Shown: one piece after another, positions 35,995-43,468 of the stretch | Numbering within the stretch: position 1 is the stretch's first letter | Layout: the number at the start of each line of letters is the position of its first letter | NCBI RefSeq assembly: GCF_003071345.1 | Contig: NZ_QCYK01000001.1 | Location: 1,426,001 to 1,490,000 of the forward strand | DNA from: Chitinophaga parva | GTDB taxonomy: Bacteria > Bacteroidota > Bacteroidia > Chitinophagales > Chitinophagaceae | Reading direction: 5' to 3' | Length of the DNA: 64,000 nt | The notes under the pieces: generated by a model | Told to the model about the DNA's origin: nothing | The model's database searches: none | What the model saw: the letters and a program-made list of their open reading frames with translations, nothing else | Position numbers and translations under genes: made by a program

Positions 35995-36966
35995 ATGGAC
36001 ATGGGTTACCAAGACATACCGTACGATCTGCTGGCCGAGTACCTGCTGGAAACAGCAAGCCCGGAAACAGACCGTCGCGTAGCCGAATGGCTGGCCGCAG
36101 ACCCGGCACACGCGGCCGTGCTAAAATCCCTGGAAGCCCTCCTGCGCCCACTCCCGGTGGAAGCAGTGACCGTAGCCGATACCGATGCTGCCTGGAGCCG
36201 TCTCTCTGCAGCCATTTCCCAAACATCTTCTGAATCAAAACATACTGCTTCTGTTGTACCCATGACGCCCCGCCGCCAGTCATTCCGCTGGCAGTGGGCT
36301 GCGATGATAGCCGTGGTGCTGGGTTCCGGCATCTGGCTGGCCCGCGCGCTGCACACCGGTCCTATTTCCGGCCCCCGTCTTACCAAGCTGAAAGACGGCA
36401 GCCAGGTACAGCTCGATTCCAGTGCCTCCCTGGAGGTTACCGCCGATGATATTAAACAGGGCCGTAACGTACATTTCCAGGGTAAAGGATCGTTCAACGT
36501 GGTGAAACGCCCCGAGCCCTTCATTGTGCGCCTGGGTAAAATGGAACTGCATTCTGTAAGCTCCCACTTCGTGGTGGATTATGAGCCCCAGGTAGCCGGC
36601 CTTCGCGTGCATGTGCGCAACGGGCAGGTGATGGTAGTAGACCGCGATAATAACGACAGCGTAATGCTCTCCGATGGCATGCTGCTGGCGTACAATACCC
36701 TGACCGACAAATACCGTGTAGGCGAGCACGTGGCCGATATGGACCACCGCAAACTGGTATTTAAAGATATTCCCTTATCATCCGTACTGAGCACCGTAGA
36801 AACCATGTATGACATACAGGTGGCCGTGAAGGACTCTTCCCGCCTGAATACACCGGTTACGGCAACATTCACAGATGAAACCGTGGATAATGTAATGGAA
36901 TCCGTATCTACCATGACCAACACCCAGTTGGAAAAGGTAGATGGACAATCCTACCGGATCAAATAA
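35995..36966 (+). CDS. FecR family anti-sigma factor
   Basis: The 323-residue protein has a cytoplasmic N-terminal part (about 1-95) with the conserved LLAEYLLETASPETDRRVAEWLA that binds the sigma factor. One membrane helix follows (about 99-117, QWAAMIAVVLGSGIWLARAL), then a periplasmic FecR domain (LTKLKDGSQVQLDSSASLEV near 129-148, GKGSFNVVKRPEPFIVRLGKMELHSVSSHFVVD near 163-195) and a C-terminal STN/DUF4974-like domain (HRKLVFKDIPLSSVLSTVETMYDIQVAV). It sits 134 bases after the ECF sigma gene and should hold that factor inactive until a signal arrives. ATG 35995 or 36001 is the start. Confidence 0.92.
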   Translation: MDMGYQDIPYDLLAEYLLETASPETDRRVAEWLAADPAHAAVLKSLEALLRPLPVEAVTVADTDAAWSRLSAAISQTSSESKHTASVVPMTPRRQSFRWQWAAMIAVVLGSGIWLARALHTGPISGPRLTKLKDGSQVQLDSSASLEVTADDIKQGRNVHFQGKGSFNVVKRPEPFIVRLGKMELHSVSSHFVVDYEPQVAGLRVHVRNGQVMVVDRDNNDSVMLSDGMLLAYNTLTDKYRVGEHVADMDHRKLVFKDIPLSSVLSTVETMYDIQVAVKDSSRLNTPVTATFTDETVDNVMESVSTMTNTQLEKVDGQSYRIK

Positions 36967-36990
36967 GACATTGATAGCCTCTATGGTAGC

Positions 36991-37028
36991 AGCTTCGTTG
37001 GAGAAAACTTCAGCGAAGCTTTTTTTTG
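36991..37028 (+). terminator. Terminator of the FecR gene
   Basis: AGCTTCGTTG (36991-37000) pairs with CAGCGAAGCT (37011-37020) with one G-T pair, followed by eight T's. Confidence 0.85.
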
Positions 37029-37036
37029 CCTGGGGG

Positions 37037-37173
37037 GCAGTGGTTTTGAGTTAATTTTAAGCCCCTGATGGCCAGGGCCGCGGGACTTCCCACGGTGCAG
37101 TGGTTTTTGATCTGATGTAAAGCCCTTGGCAACCGGCAATGCTTTTGACTTAATTTTAAAAATCCTTGACAAC
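37037..37173 (+). repeat. Three decayed direct repeats before a Crp-like gene
   Basis: Three related segments of about 35-40 bases start near 37037, 37097 and 37137. Shared parts are TGGTTTTGA/TGCTTTTGA, TTAATTTTAA (copies 1 and 3; diverged in copy 2), GCCC, and CTTGRCAACCG (copies 2 and 3). The last copy contains the TTG start codon of the next gene. They may be repeated binding sites or worn-out duplications. Confidence 0.55.
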
Positions 37174-37756
37174 CGAACCTTCGCATATTGCACAACTGGA
37201 AGCCTTCTTTGAGGGCCGCCTGGGGCCAAAGGAAAAAGCGGAACTGGCAACGCGCTTTACTGCCCGCCAGGTAAAACGCCGTGGCTTCCTTCTTCACCAG
37301 GGGGAGGTGTGCCGGCATTTTAGCTTTGTAGTGTCCGGGTGCTTTAAAATGTATGCCACAGACCCTGGCGGCAAGGAACATAACCTGGAGTTTGGCGCAG
37401 AAAATGACTGGTTGTGCGACCTGGGTGGCTTCTATGCCAAAAAGCCCTCCGATGTGTACATAGAAGCCATAGAAGCCGCCACGGTACTGCAAATAGCCCG
37501 TCCGGACCTCATTTACCTTTACGGCCATTACCCCAGGTTTAACACCGGCTTCCGGGTGATCACGGAGCGCAAATACATTGAACTGCAAAACCGCCTGCTA
37601 CAAACCATCAGCGCTACCGCAGAAGAACGGTACCAGCTGTTCCTGCAGCAATATCCCCACCTGGTGAGGCGCCTGCCCAATACCCAGATTGCTTCTTACC
37701 TGGGCATTACCCCCGAATTCCTGAGCAAGATCCGGAAAGACCTTTCCCGGGCTTAA
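37166..37756 (+). CDS. Crp/Fnr family transcriptional regulator
   Basis: The 196-residue protein has a cyclic-nucleotide-like beta-roll domain (KRRGFLLHQGEVCRHFSFVVSGCFKMYATDPGG, about 37-69) and a C-terminal helix-turn-helix (LPNTQIASYLGITPEFLSKIRKDL, about 171-194). It belongs to the small Crp-like regulators common in Bacteroidota and its ligand is unknown. The start is TTG 37166: a stop codon lies three codons upstream in frame and the next ATG comes only inside the domain. The start codon falls in the third copy of a direct repeat. The gene precedes a quinone-reductase-like gene in the same direction, which may be its target. Confidence 0.85.
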   Translation: MTTEPSHIAQLEAFFEGRLGPKEKAELATRFTARQVKRRGFLLHQGEVCRHFSFVVSGCFKMYATDPGGKEHNLEFGAENDWLCDLGGFYAKKPSDVYIEAIEAATVLQIARPDLIYLYGHYPRFNTGFRVITERKYIELQNRLLQTISATAEERYQLFLQQYPHLVRRLPNTQIASYLGITPEFLSKIRKDLSRA

Positions 37757-37880
37757 TCTACTTTAAGCCTATTTCTTACAATACTTCATGGGCGGGAGCC
37801 TGTGCTGTGATGCACCTTTGTGCCGTAAAAACAAAGCGCTTACCCGCGCAGCGGATCTGTCACAATTGAAATCACAGGAT

Positions 37881-38885
37881 ATGAAAGCAAGTATGCAGGC
37901 AGCAGTAATAGCAGGCCAGGACCTGGTAATAGCTGACGTGGAAAGACCGGAAGAACCGGCTCCCGGCCACGTGATCATTAAAATGACGGCATCTGCCATC
38001 AACAACGGAGATAAATTTTTCCTTTACCGCCCCCCGCTGCCAGGGGCCACACGGAGTTTGTACAACATACGCGGTGTGTCCGGCGCAGGGCGGGTGATAG
38101 CAACGGGTGAAGGCGTGCCCGCCCGCTACCAGGACCGGCAGGTAACGTTGTACCGGCAGCTGCATTACAGCGAATACGCGGTGGGCACATGGTCGGCATA
38201 TGTGCAGGTGCCCTACCTGGACTGTGCCATCCTGCCGGAAAACGCGGCGGCCGAAGATTACGCGGGCTCCCTGGTAAACATCATTACCCCATACGCCTTT
38301 CTCCGGCAGGCAATGCAGGAAGGGCACAAGGCCGTTATTATCACGGCGGGCAATGCTGCTACAGGCCGCGCCATGATCGGCATTTGCAATGCCCTGCATT
38401 TCCCTTATATCACCCTTGTGCGGAATGCCGCGGGCAAGGCGGCCCTGGCGCCCCTGGACGCACAGCATGTACTGGTGCAGGATGATGCGGATTTTGCAGC
38501 ACAATTTACCAGCCTGGCCGCTGCAATGCAGGCTACGGCCGTGTTTGAAGGCGTGGGCGGGCAGCTGCTGAATGTACTGATCCCTTTGCTGCCCTACGGC
38601 ACTGTGGTGTATTCTTATGGCTACCTGGGCGACACAGAACCCCTCACCGTGGCCATGAGCATGCTGGCACTGAAGTTTATCAGCATCCGGCCATTTTCCA
38701 ACTTCCTGACAGATACGGTAAAAGACCCCGTACAACTCGGCAATGCGCTGGAAGCCATCAGCAGGATCATAGGGCAGCCTCACTTCAAAACCAGGCTGGG
38801 TGGGCGTTTTACACTGGAGGAGATCCATGGAGCCCTTGCATTTAAAGGAACGAACGGAGAAAAGGCGGTACTGGTGTACCCGTAG
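37881..38885 (+). CDS. MDR-superfamily quinone reductase/alcohol dehydrogenase-like protein
   Basis: The 334-residue protein is a zinc-free medium-chain dehydrogenase. The N-terminal GroES-like domain reads VIADVERPEEPAPGHVIIKMTASAINNGDKFF (about 15-46), and the Rossmann region has AVIITAGNAATGRAMIGICNAL (about 151-172), where the usual GxGxxG is altered. It lacks the cysteine and histidine ligands of zinc alcohol dehydrogenases, so quinone or enone reduction with NADPH is the likely chemistry. ATG 37881 is preferred: CACCTTTG, one mismatch from the -7 consensus, lies at 37813-37820, so a start at 37788 would be upstream of transcription. Confidence 0.82.
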   Translation: MKASMQAAVIAGQDLVIADVERPEEPAPGHVIIKMTASAINNGDKFFLYRPPLPGATRSLYNIRGVSGAGRVIATGEGVPARYQDRQVTLYRQLHYSEYAVGTWSAYVQVPYLDCAILPENAAAEDYAGSLVNIITPYAFLRQAMQEGHKAVIITAGNAATGRAMIGICNALHFPYITLVRNAAGKAALAPLDAQHVLVQDDADFAAQFTSLAAAMQATAVFEGVGGQLLNVLIPLLPYGTVVYSYGYLGDTEPLTVAMSMLALKFISIRPFSNFLTDTVKDPVQLGNALEAISRIIGQPHFKTRLGGRFTLEEIHGALAFKGTNGEKAVLVYP

Positions 38886-38996
38886 CTGCCATTCCCCACA
38901 GCCTTGACCGTCATTCCCTTACAATTCCCTGCAGCCCAAACAGTTTTTTTGCCCTGGCATTTGGTTTTCCGGTAATTAATCTTCATTTTTACATAG

Positions 38997-39014
38997 TCTA
39001 CAGGGTTTATAGGG
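38997..39014 (+). promoter_or_regulatory. Possible operator before the second TauE/SafE gene
   Basis: The segment CTACAGGGTTTATAGGGT holds two AGGGT units 9 bases apart, in front of an AT-rich stretch and ATG 39045. It could be a tandem binding site for a regulator, but no factor is known and the call is weak. Confidence 0.25.
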
Positions 39015-39044
39015 TAAATATTGCCCAAATATTTAAATCAGATT

Positions 39045-40133
39045 ATGGAAACAGCCATCGAAAAGGACGCATTGACCGGCACCCCCGGCGCACCCGGTGC
39101 AGGCAGCACTTCCGCAGTTGCCAATGGAGCACCGGCGGTAGATGCAGCAACTGTTTCCCATAATCCCACCGCTAACGGAATGGCTTCAGCAACAGATACT
39201 GCAACAGAAAGTGTAACAGGCCCGGTGATCATACCGGGGCCACCGCCCGCCGTGAAGAAACGCATCCGCCTGGCATGGTTCATCCTCCTGGGCGTGGCCG
39301 TGATAGCCGGTGTGCTGGCCTGGTTCAATGTAGAAGGGTTCCGTGATGAGGTAGAAAATATCCAGCCGCAATTTTATTATTTCCTGGCAGCGGGTTTTGT
39401 ATTTGCAATGATAGACGGGGCTATTGGCATGTCTTACGGGGTTACTTCCATTGCTTTTTCGCAGTTTATGGGTATCAGCCAGGCAGCCGCCAGTACGGGC
39501 GTGCACCTGTCAGAGATCCTGAGCAATGGGATAGCCGGCTGGATGCACTGGCGCATGCATAACATTAACAAGCGCCTGTTTGTGCTGCTGGTGGTCCCTG
39601 GTAGCATAGGCGCGGTAACCGGGGCCTATATCCTTTCTAACCTGGAACATTACAGCATGTACATGAAGCCTTTCGTGTCGGCATATACCTTGTTCCTCGG
39701 TGTGCTGATCCTCACTAAATCTTTTAACATCCGGCGTAAGAAACGGCTCAAGAAGATCCGGCAGGTAAGGCTGTTGGGCCTGGGCGGCGGTTTTATAGAC
39801 GCCGTAGGTGGTGGGGGATGGGGCTCCATCGTACTTTCTGCCCTGATAGCAGGAGGGCGCAATCCCCGTACGGCGCTTGGCACCGTGAAGGCCAGCCGTT
39901 TTTTCATCGCCATTCTCTCCTCTGCCACTTTTATCCTGGCGCTGAATAAAAGCATTCCCTGGAGCGCCGTCATGGGCCTGGTCATAGGCAGCGCAGTAGC
40001 ATCGCCCATTGCAGCGCGCGTGTCTAACAGGATCTCTGCAAAGACCATCATGGTAGCGGTGGGCATCATTGTGATCCTGGTGAGCCTCTGGAGCATTTAC
40101 AACGCTATGAAGAAACTGGCGGGCGTGCACTGA
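39045..40133 (+). CDS. TauE/SafE family permease with disordered N terminus
   Basis: The 362-residue protein has about eight helices typical of TauE/SafE exporters. The first family signature is FAMIDGAIGMSYGVTSIAFSQFMG (about 120-143) and the second LLGLGGGFIDAVGGGGWGSIVLSALI (about 241-266). Before the first helix (about 74-93) there are some 70 residues of Ala, Thr, Gly, Pro and Val with no hydrophobic stretch. This long tail is unusual, since most family members are 250-300 residues and start at helix one. The reading frame also allows TTG 39021, but ATG 39045 is more likely. The substrate, perhaps sulfite or another sulfur compound, is inferred from the family only. Confidence 0.85.
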   Translation: METAIEKDALTGTPGAPGAGSTSAVANGAPAVDAATVSHNPTANGMASATDTATESVTGPVIIPGPPPAVKKRIRLAWFILLGVAVIAGVLAWFNVEGFRDEVENIQPQFYYFLAAGFVFAMIDGAIGMSYGVTSIAFSQFMGISQAAASTGVHLSEILSNGIAGWMHWRMHNINKRLFVLLVVPGSIGAVTGAYILSNLEHYSMYMKPFVSAYTLFLGVLILTKSFNIRRKKRLKKIRQVRLLGLGGGFIDAVGGGGWGSIVLSALIAGGRNPRTALGTVKASRFFIAILSSATFILALNKSIPWSAVMGLVIGSAVASPIAARVSNRISAKTIMVAVGIIVILVSLWSIYNAMKKLAGVH

Positions 40134-40612
40134 TGCTGGCAGGAAGTCTTCCGGGCCTGCCTGATATGCGCTGCTTGCTGCCCTGCAAAGTTCTTCCTGC
40201 ACTGGCAATGTGCGCTCCATCCACTGTTCCGGCATACACCGGATGTTACTAACGCAAGGGCCTCCCGACAATGTTCCGGTGTACATCGCTGCCACTGGTA
40301 CAAAGCTTCCCTGGCACCGTTCCGGTGCGTGTTTCCGTTCTTTTGCAATTGCCTTTGGGGCCTGGCAATGCTTCCCTGTCTGTGTATGTTATTAACTCCG
40401 CATAGTTGATCGCCCCTTAGCGGCTGGCCCCGGAGAGCAGGACCAGGATCTCATCGCTCATGCCTTCAAATTTTTCACGTGTTTCCATGTCTTCCTTTTT
40501 TATAAATGTAAATAACCGGTACGCGGTGAATATGCGTGTGCAGGTTGCATTATTTCTGCTTGCATCTGCCCGGATGAAGTTGTATTTTCAGCTTACCTAA
40601 TGTTTATCTGCC
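40134..40612. other. Intergenic region after the TauE/SafE gene
   Basis: These 479 bases show no ordinary gene. The only item of note is a 23-codon minus-strand frame at 40417-40488 behind a good Shine-Dalgarno sequence. No clear terminator for the TauE/SafE gene was found. Confidence 0.5.
40417..40488 (-). CDS. Possible 23-residue peptide with Shine-Dalgarno site
   Basis: On the minus strand AAAAAAGGAAGAC lies directly before ATG (40488-40486), a strong Shine-Dalgarno sequence where most genes in this window have none. TACATTTA, one mismatch from the -7 consensus, lies about 15 bases further up. The frame encodes METREKFEGM then SDEILVLLSGASR and stops at 40417. I do not recognise it; it could be a small peptide gene or the remains of one. 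Confidence 0.35.
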   Translation of the reverse strand: METREKFEGMSDEILVLLSGASR

Positions 40613-41524
40613 TTGGCACCCATCCGCACGTTCATTGCTGCTCCCAGTAACCTGGGCCTGAAACCACCTGCACCCGGCGTAGCGCCCGGGGTGCGTCACC
40701 TGCCGGAACACCTGCAGCAGTTTTCCTTTGCCAGCCGGGCCGGCGCGGTGCAAACCATTTACCTGGAACCACCCACCTACCATGGCGATATAGATCCTGA
40801 AACGCGCATGCGCAATGCAGACGCCATCCGTGGTTACAGCATCGTGCTGGCAGAGCAGGTGCAGGACACCGTGCGTGCCGGGCGACAGGCCATTGTGTTG
40901 GGCGGGGATTGCAGCATCCTGCTGGGATGTATGCTGGGGTTGCGCTCCCAGGGTAACTATGGCCTCTTTTTCCTGGATGGCCACACGGACTATATGTGGC
41001 CGGAACACTCTGCCACTGGCGGGGTAGCGGGCATGGACCTGGCCCTGGTGACGGGCAATGGGCATGAGAAGCTAACAGACATTCACCATTGCAGGCCTTA
41101 TGTGCCGGAGCAGCAGGTGTTTTGCTGCGGCAACCGGGTGCCGGATGAAAGTTATGTACAGCTTATCCGCCAGAGCCAGATCAATTATTACGACCTGGAT
41201 GCGCTGCGCCGGTTTGGGCTCCCTGCTACCGCAGTACAGTTTCTCCAATTGGTGGAAACCCGCGGCCTGGATGGCTTCTGGGTGCACCTGGATGTGGATG
41301 TGCTGCACAATGACCTGATGCCTTGTGTGGACTCCCCACAACCCGGCGGCCTGTCGTATGCGGAACTGCGGTCGGTGTTGTTACCTTTATTGTCCGCACC
41401 GGCCTGTAAGGGTATAGACATTACCATCCTGGATCCTACGCTGGACCCTGATGGGCGCTATGCATCGGTGTTTGTGGACCACCTGACAGGCATTCTGCAG
41501 GACGCTGCCACCGCGGTGCTGTAA
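40613..41524 (+). CDS. Arginase-fold (ureohydrolase family) enzyme with altered metal ligand
   Basis: The 303-residue protein follows the arginase/agmatinase fold. Three metal motifs are visible: GGDCS at 97-101, where the normal GGDHS histidine is Cys100; DGHTD at 122-126 (normally DAHxD); and HLDVDVLHND with Asp227, Asp229 and Asp234 in place of DxDxxDP. The family uses two manganese ions to hydrolyse guanidino groups (arginine, agmatine, formiminoglutamate). The change of a manganese ligand to Cys suggests another metal or another reaction. The start is TTG 40613; an in-frame stop lies five codons upstream and no ATG fits. It is a single gene followed by the LacI regulator. Confidence 0.8.
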   Translation: MAPIRTFIAAPSNLGLKPPAPGVAPGVRHLPEHLQQFSFASRAGAVQTIYLEPPTYHGDIDPETRMRNADAIRGYSIVLAEQVQDTVRAGRQAIVLGGDCSILLGCMLGLRSQGNYGLFFLDGHTDYMWPEHSATGGVAGMDLALVTGNGHEKLTDIHHCRPYVPEQQVFCCGNRVPDESYVQLIRQSQINYYDLDALRRFGLPATAVQFLQLVETRGLDGFWVHLDVDVLHNDLMPCVDSPQPGGLSYAELRSVLLPLLSAPACKGIDITILDPTLDPDGRYASVFVDHLTGILQDAATAVL

Positions 41525-41582
41525 AGAAAATTGTTGTAATATTGACCGTGGCGCAAGCGCCGAACAAAATAACCTGCCAAGA

Positions 41583-42596
41583 ATGGATGATGTCAATATA
41601 AAAAAGCTTGCCAAAGACCTGAACCTGTCAACTTCCACTATTTCCAGGGCTTTCCGGGGTAATAGCGATATTAGCCAGGCCACCAAGGAACGCATCCTGG
41701 CCAAGGCCAAGGAACTTAATTATCAGCCAAACCTCTACGCCAGCAACCTGCGGGAAAAGAAAAGCAAGACCATTGCAGTAATCATGCCGGAACTGGCCAA
41801 TAACTTTTTCTCCCAGGCAGTAAAAGGCATTGAACGTGTGGCGCGCGACAATGGCTATCATACCTTATTGTACGTAACGGACGATGATTACCAGAAAGAA
41901 GTGGGCATTATCGACGACCTGTCCAACGGGCGGGTGGATGGCATTATTATGTCTGCCTCCGGGGAGGCCAACGACCACGCTTACCTGGGCAAGCTTAAAA
42001 AGAAAAAGATCCCCCTGGTATTTTTTGATCGCGTGTACGATGACGTAGACGTGGCCAAAGTGACGACAGACGATTATACCAGTAGTTTTGAAGCTACCCG
42101 GCACCTGGTGGAAGCCGGTTGTAAAAAGATCGCTTTTTTGGTGATCAATAAGAGTCTCTCTATTGGCAAAATGCGCATGCAAGGCTACGTGGATGCGCTG
42201 AAAGAAGCCGGCATTCCTTTCCAGCCAGACTGGGTGATAGATTGCAGCAATGACCGCGAGGAAAGCATTGACATCATTACCAAAGTACTGGATACGCTGC
42301 GGCCGGACGGATTATTTGCGGCGGTGGAGCGCCTGGCCATGGCGTCTTACTATGCCTGTCACCAGCTGGGAGTAAAGATCCCGGAGCAGGTGAAAGTGAT
42401 CAGTTATTCCAGCCTGGAAATAGCGCCTTTGCTGAACCCGTCTCTCACTACGATCACGCAGCCCGCCGGCGATATGGGTACCGAGGCAGCCCGCCTGCTG
42501 TTCAAGACGCTGGATGCAGCGGAGCCGGCACAGGTGCAGGATCATTTAGTATTGCATTCCCGGATTATACAACGCAGATCTACGGAAAAAAGTTGA
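41583..42596 (+). CDS. LacI family transcriptional regulator of the maltose locus
   Basis: The 337-residue protein starts with the LacI helix-turn-helix and hinge (NIKKLAKDLNLSTSTISRAFRGNSDISQATKERILAKAKELNYQPNLYASNLR, residues 5-57). A periplasmic-binding-protein-like ligand domain follows (IAVIMPELANNFFSQAVKGIERVARDNGY at about 64-92, VDGIIMSASG at about 118-127, FFDRVYDDVDVAKVTTDDY at about 144-162). LacI proteins bind palindromes with a central CG and leave them when a sugar binds. It lies directly before the susC operon in the same direction, and palindromes CGGGAACGTTCCCG are found upstream of susC and in the first amylase gene. Maltose or a maltodextrin is the likely ligand. A terminator follows. 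Confidence 0.92.
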   Translation: MDDVNIKKLAKDLNLSTSTISRAFRGNSDISQATKERILAKAKELNYQPNLYASNLREKKSKTIAVIMPELANNFFSQAVKGIERVARDNGYHTLLYVTDDDYQKEVGIIDDLSNGRVDGIIMSASGEANDHAYLGKLKKKKIPLVFFDRVYDDVDVAKVTTDDYTSSFEATRHLVEAGCKKIAFLVINKSLSIGKMRMQGYVDALKEAGIPFQPDWVIDCSNDREESIDIITKVLDTLRPDGLFAAVERLAMASYYACHQLGVKIPEQVKVISYSSLEIAPLLNPSLTTITQPAGDMGTEAARLLFKTLDAAEPAQVQDHLVLHSRIIQRRSTEKS

Positions 42597-42622
42597 ATGG
42601 GTGGAAAAAAAATATTGGAAGA

Positions 42623-42652
42623 AGTCCTGCCGGTTTGGTAGGGCTTTTTTTG
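42623..42652 (+). terminator. Terminator of the lacI-type gene
   Basis: A 9-bp stem with two G-T pairs (42623-42631 with 42637-42645) and a 5-base loop is followed by seven T's. Confidence 0.75.
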
Positions 42653-42742
42653 TTAGCGATACTACCCACATTCGCTACTATCTGACACCTTATTTTACGC
42701 GGCGTGTTACCCTGACGCAATGAAATGCAGCTGCCGCACGCC

Positions 42743-42756
42743 CGGAATCGTTCCCG
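42743..42756 (+). promoter_or_regulatory. LacI operator candidate 1
   Basis: CGGAATCGTTCCCG matches the palindrome CGGGAACGTTCCCG at 12 of 14 positions, including the central CG and the full right half. Confidence 0.4.
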
Positions 42757-42992
42757 GAACTAAATACATGTTCATGGTACGCTAATTAGTCGTTAGAAAA
42801 TGTCTAATGGCTGATTCATTTTGAACATTGATTTTAGAAAATATCAAATACAAAGACTTCTCCTACAGTTCTGAAGTTTCCGGGAAAGGAAAGCCATTAG
42901 CCGCAGGCCCATCACTTAAAACTGCACGGAATATACCACGGAATACAGGAGGGTAGGGCGTTACGGCCAATACCCCGTTAGGGGCGTGCTCC

Positions 42993-43288
42993 CTGTTTTA
43001 GATAAAACGATTTACTCCTCTGTACCAATCCCTTAAAAAGATCCCTTCAAAATATAAAGCGTATTTTCAACGCTTATCTATTTAAAAAAAATATCATTTA
43101 TCCTGTTGCCAAAACCGGATTTTTGGCTACTTTAGCAAAACGTTATGAAAATTCGGGAACGATACCGGCAACGTTCCCGGGCTTCAGGCAGTCATCTTCC
43201 TGCGCCTGTGGAGATGCAGATCAACGACCGTAATAAAACAGTATTCTAAAATCTAAAACAGCAGTTTCAAAAATCTAAAACAGCGGTT
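42993..43288. repeat. ATCTAAAACAG repeats before susC
   Basis: The 11-mer ATCTAAAACAG occurs at 43251-43261 and 43273-43283, within two 19-base direct repeats (43248-43266 and 43270-43288, one difference, 22-base period), and inverted at 42993-43003. The 22-base period puts the direct copies on the same face of the helix, about two turns apart, as for paired regulator sites. Confidence 0.6.
43154..43179 (+). promoter_or_regulatory. Double LacI operator candidate before susC
   Basis: Two overlapping sites, 43154-43167 (12 of 14 matches to CGGGAACGTTCCCG) and 43166-43179 (13 of 14), form a compact element whose outer arms CGGGAACG and CGTTCCCG are exact reverse complements. It lies about 290 bases before the susC ATG. 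Confidence 0.6.
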
Positions 43289-43468
43289 CACCGTTTTCCA
43301 CGACCACGATGTAGCGAAGTGCTATCCGCCTTCCGCTGCCCACTTTCGTCTTTTTAAACTTCAATGTTTTACCACGTGCCAGCGTCTCAGGGTATTCCTG
43401 GGATTAGCGTAGCTATTCCCGTTCCTGCCCTGCGCCTGTAAATTTTTACCAACTTAAAGACTTTGTTC

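Larger units (their letters stand above)
42597..43468. other. Long regulatory region before susC
   Basis: This 872-base region has no gene. It holds the lacI terminator, LacI-type palindromes at 42743-42756 and 43154-43179, three copies of ATCTAAAACAG (one inverted), two copies of TTAGAAAATRTC (42793-42804 and 42834-42845), and an inverted repeat AAGCGT/ACGCTT (43067-43085). A clear TAnnTTTG promoter was not found close to susC, so a long leader is likely. Confidence 0.6.
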
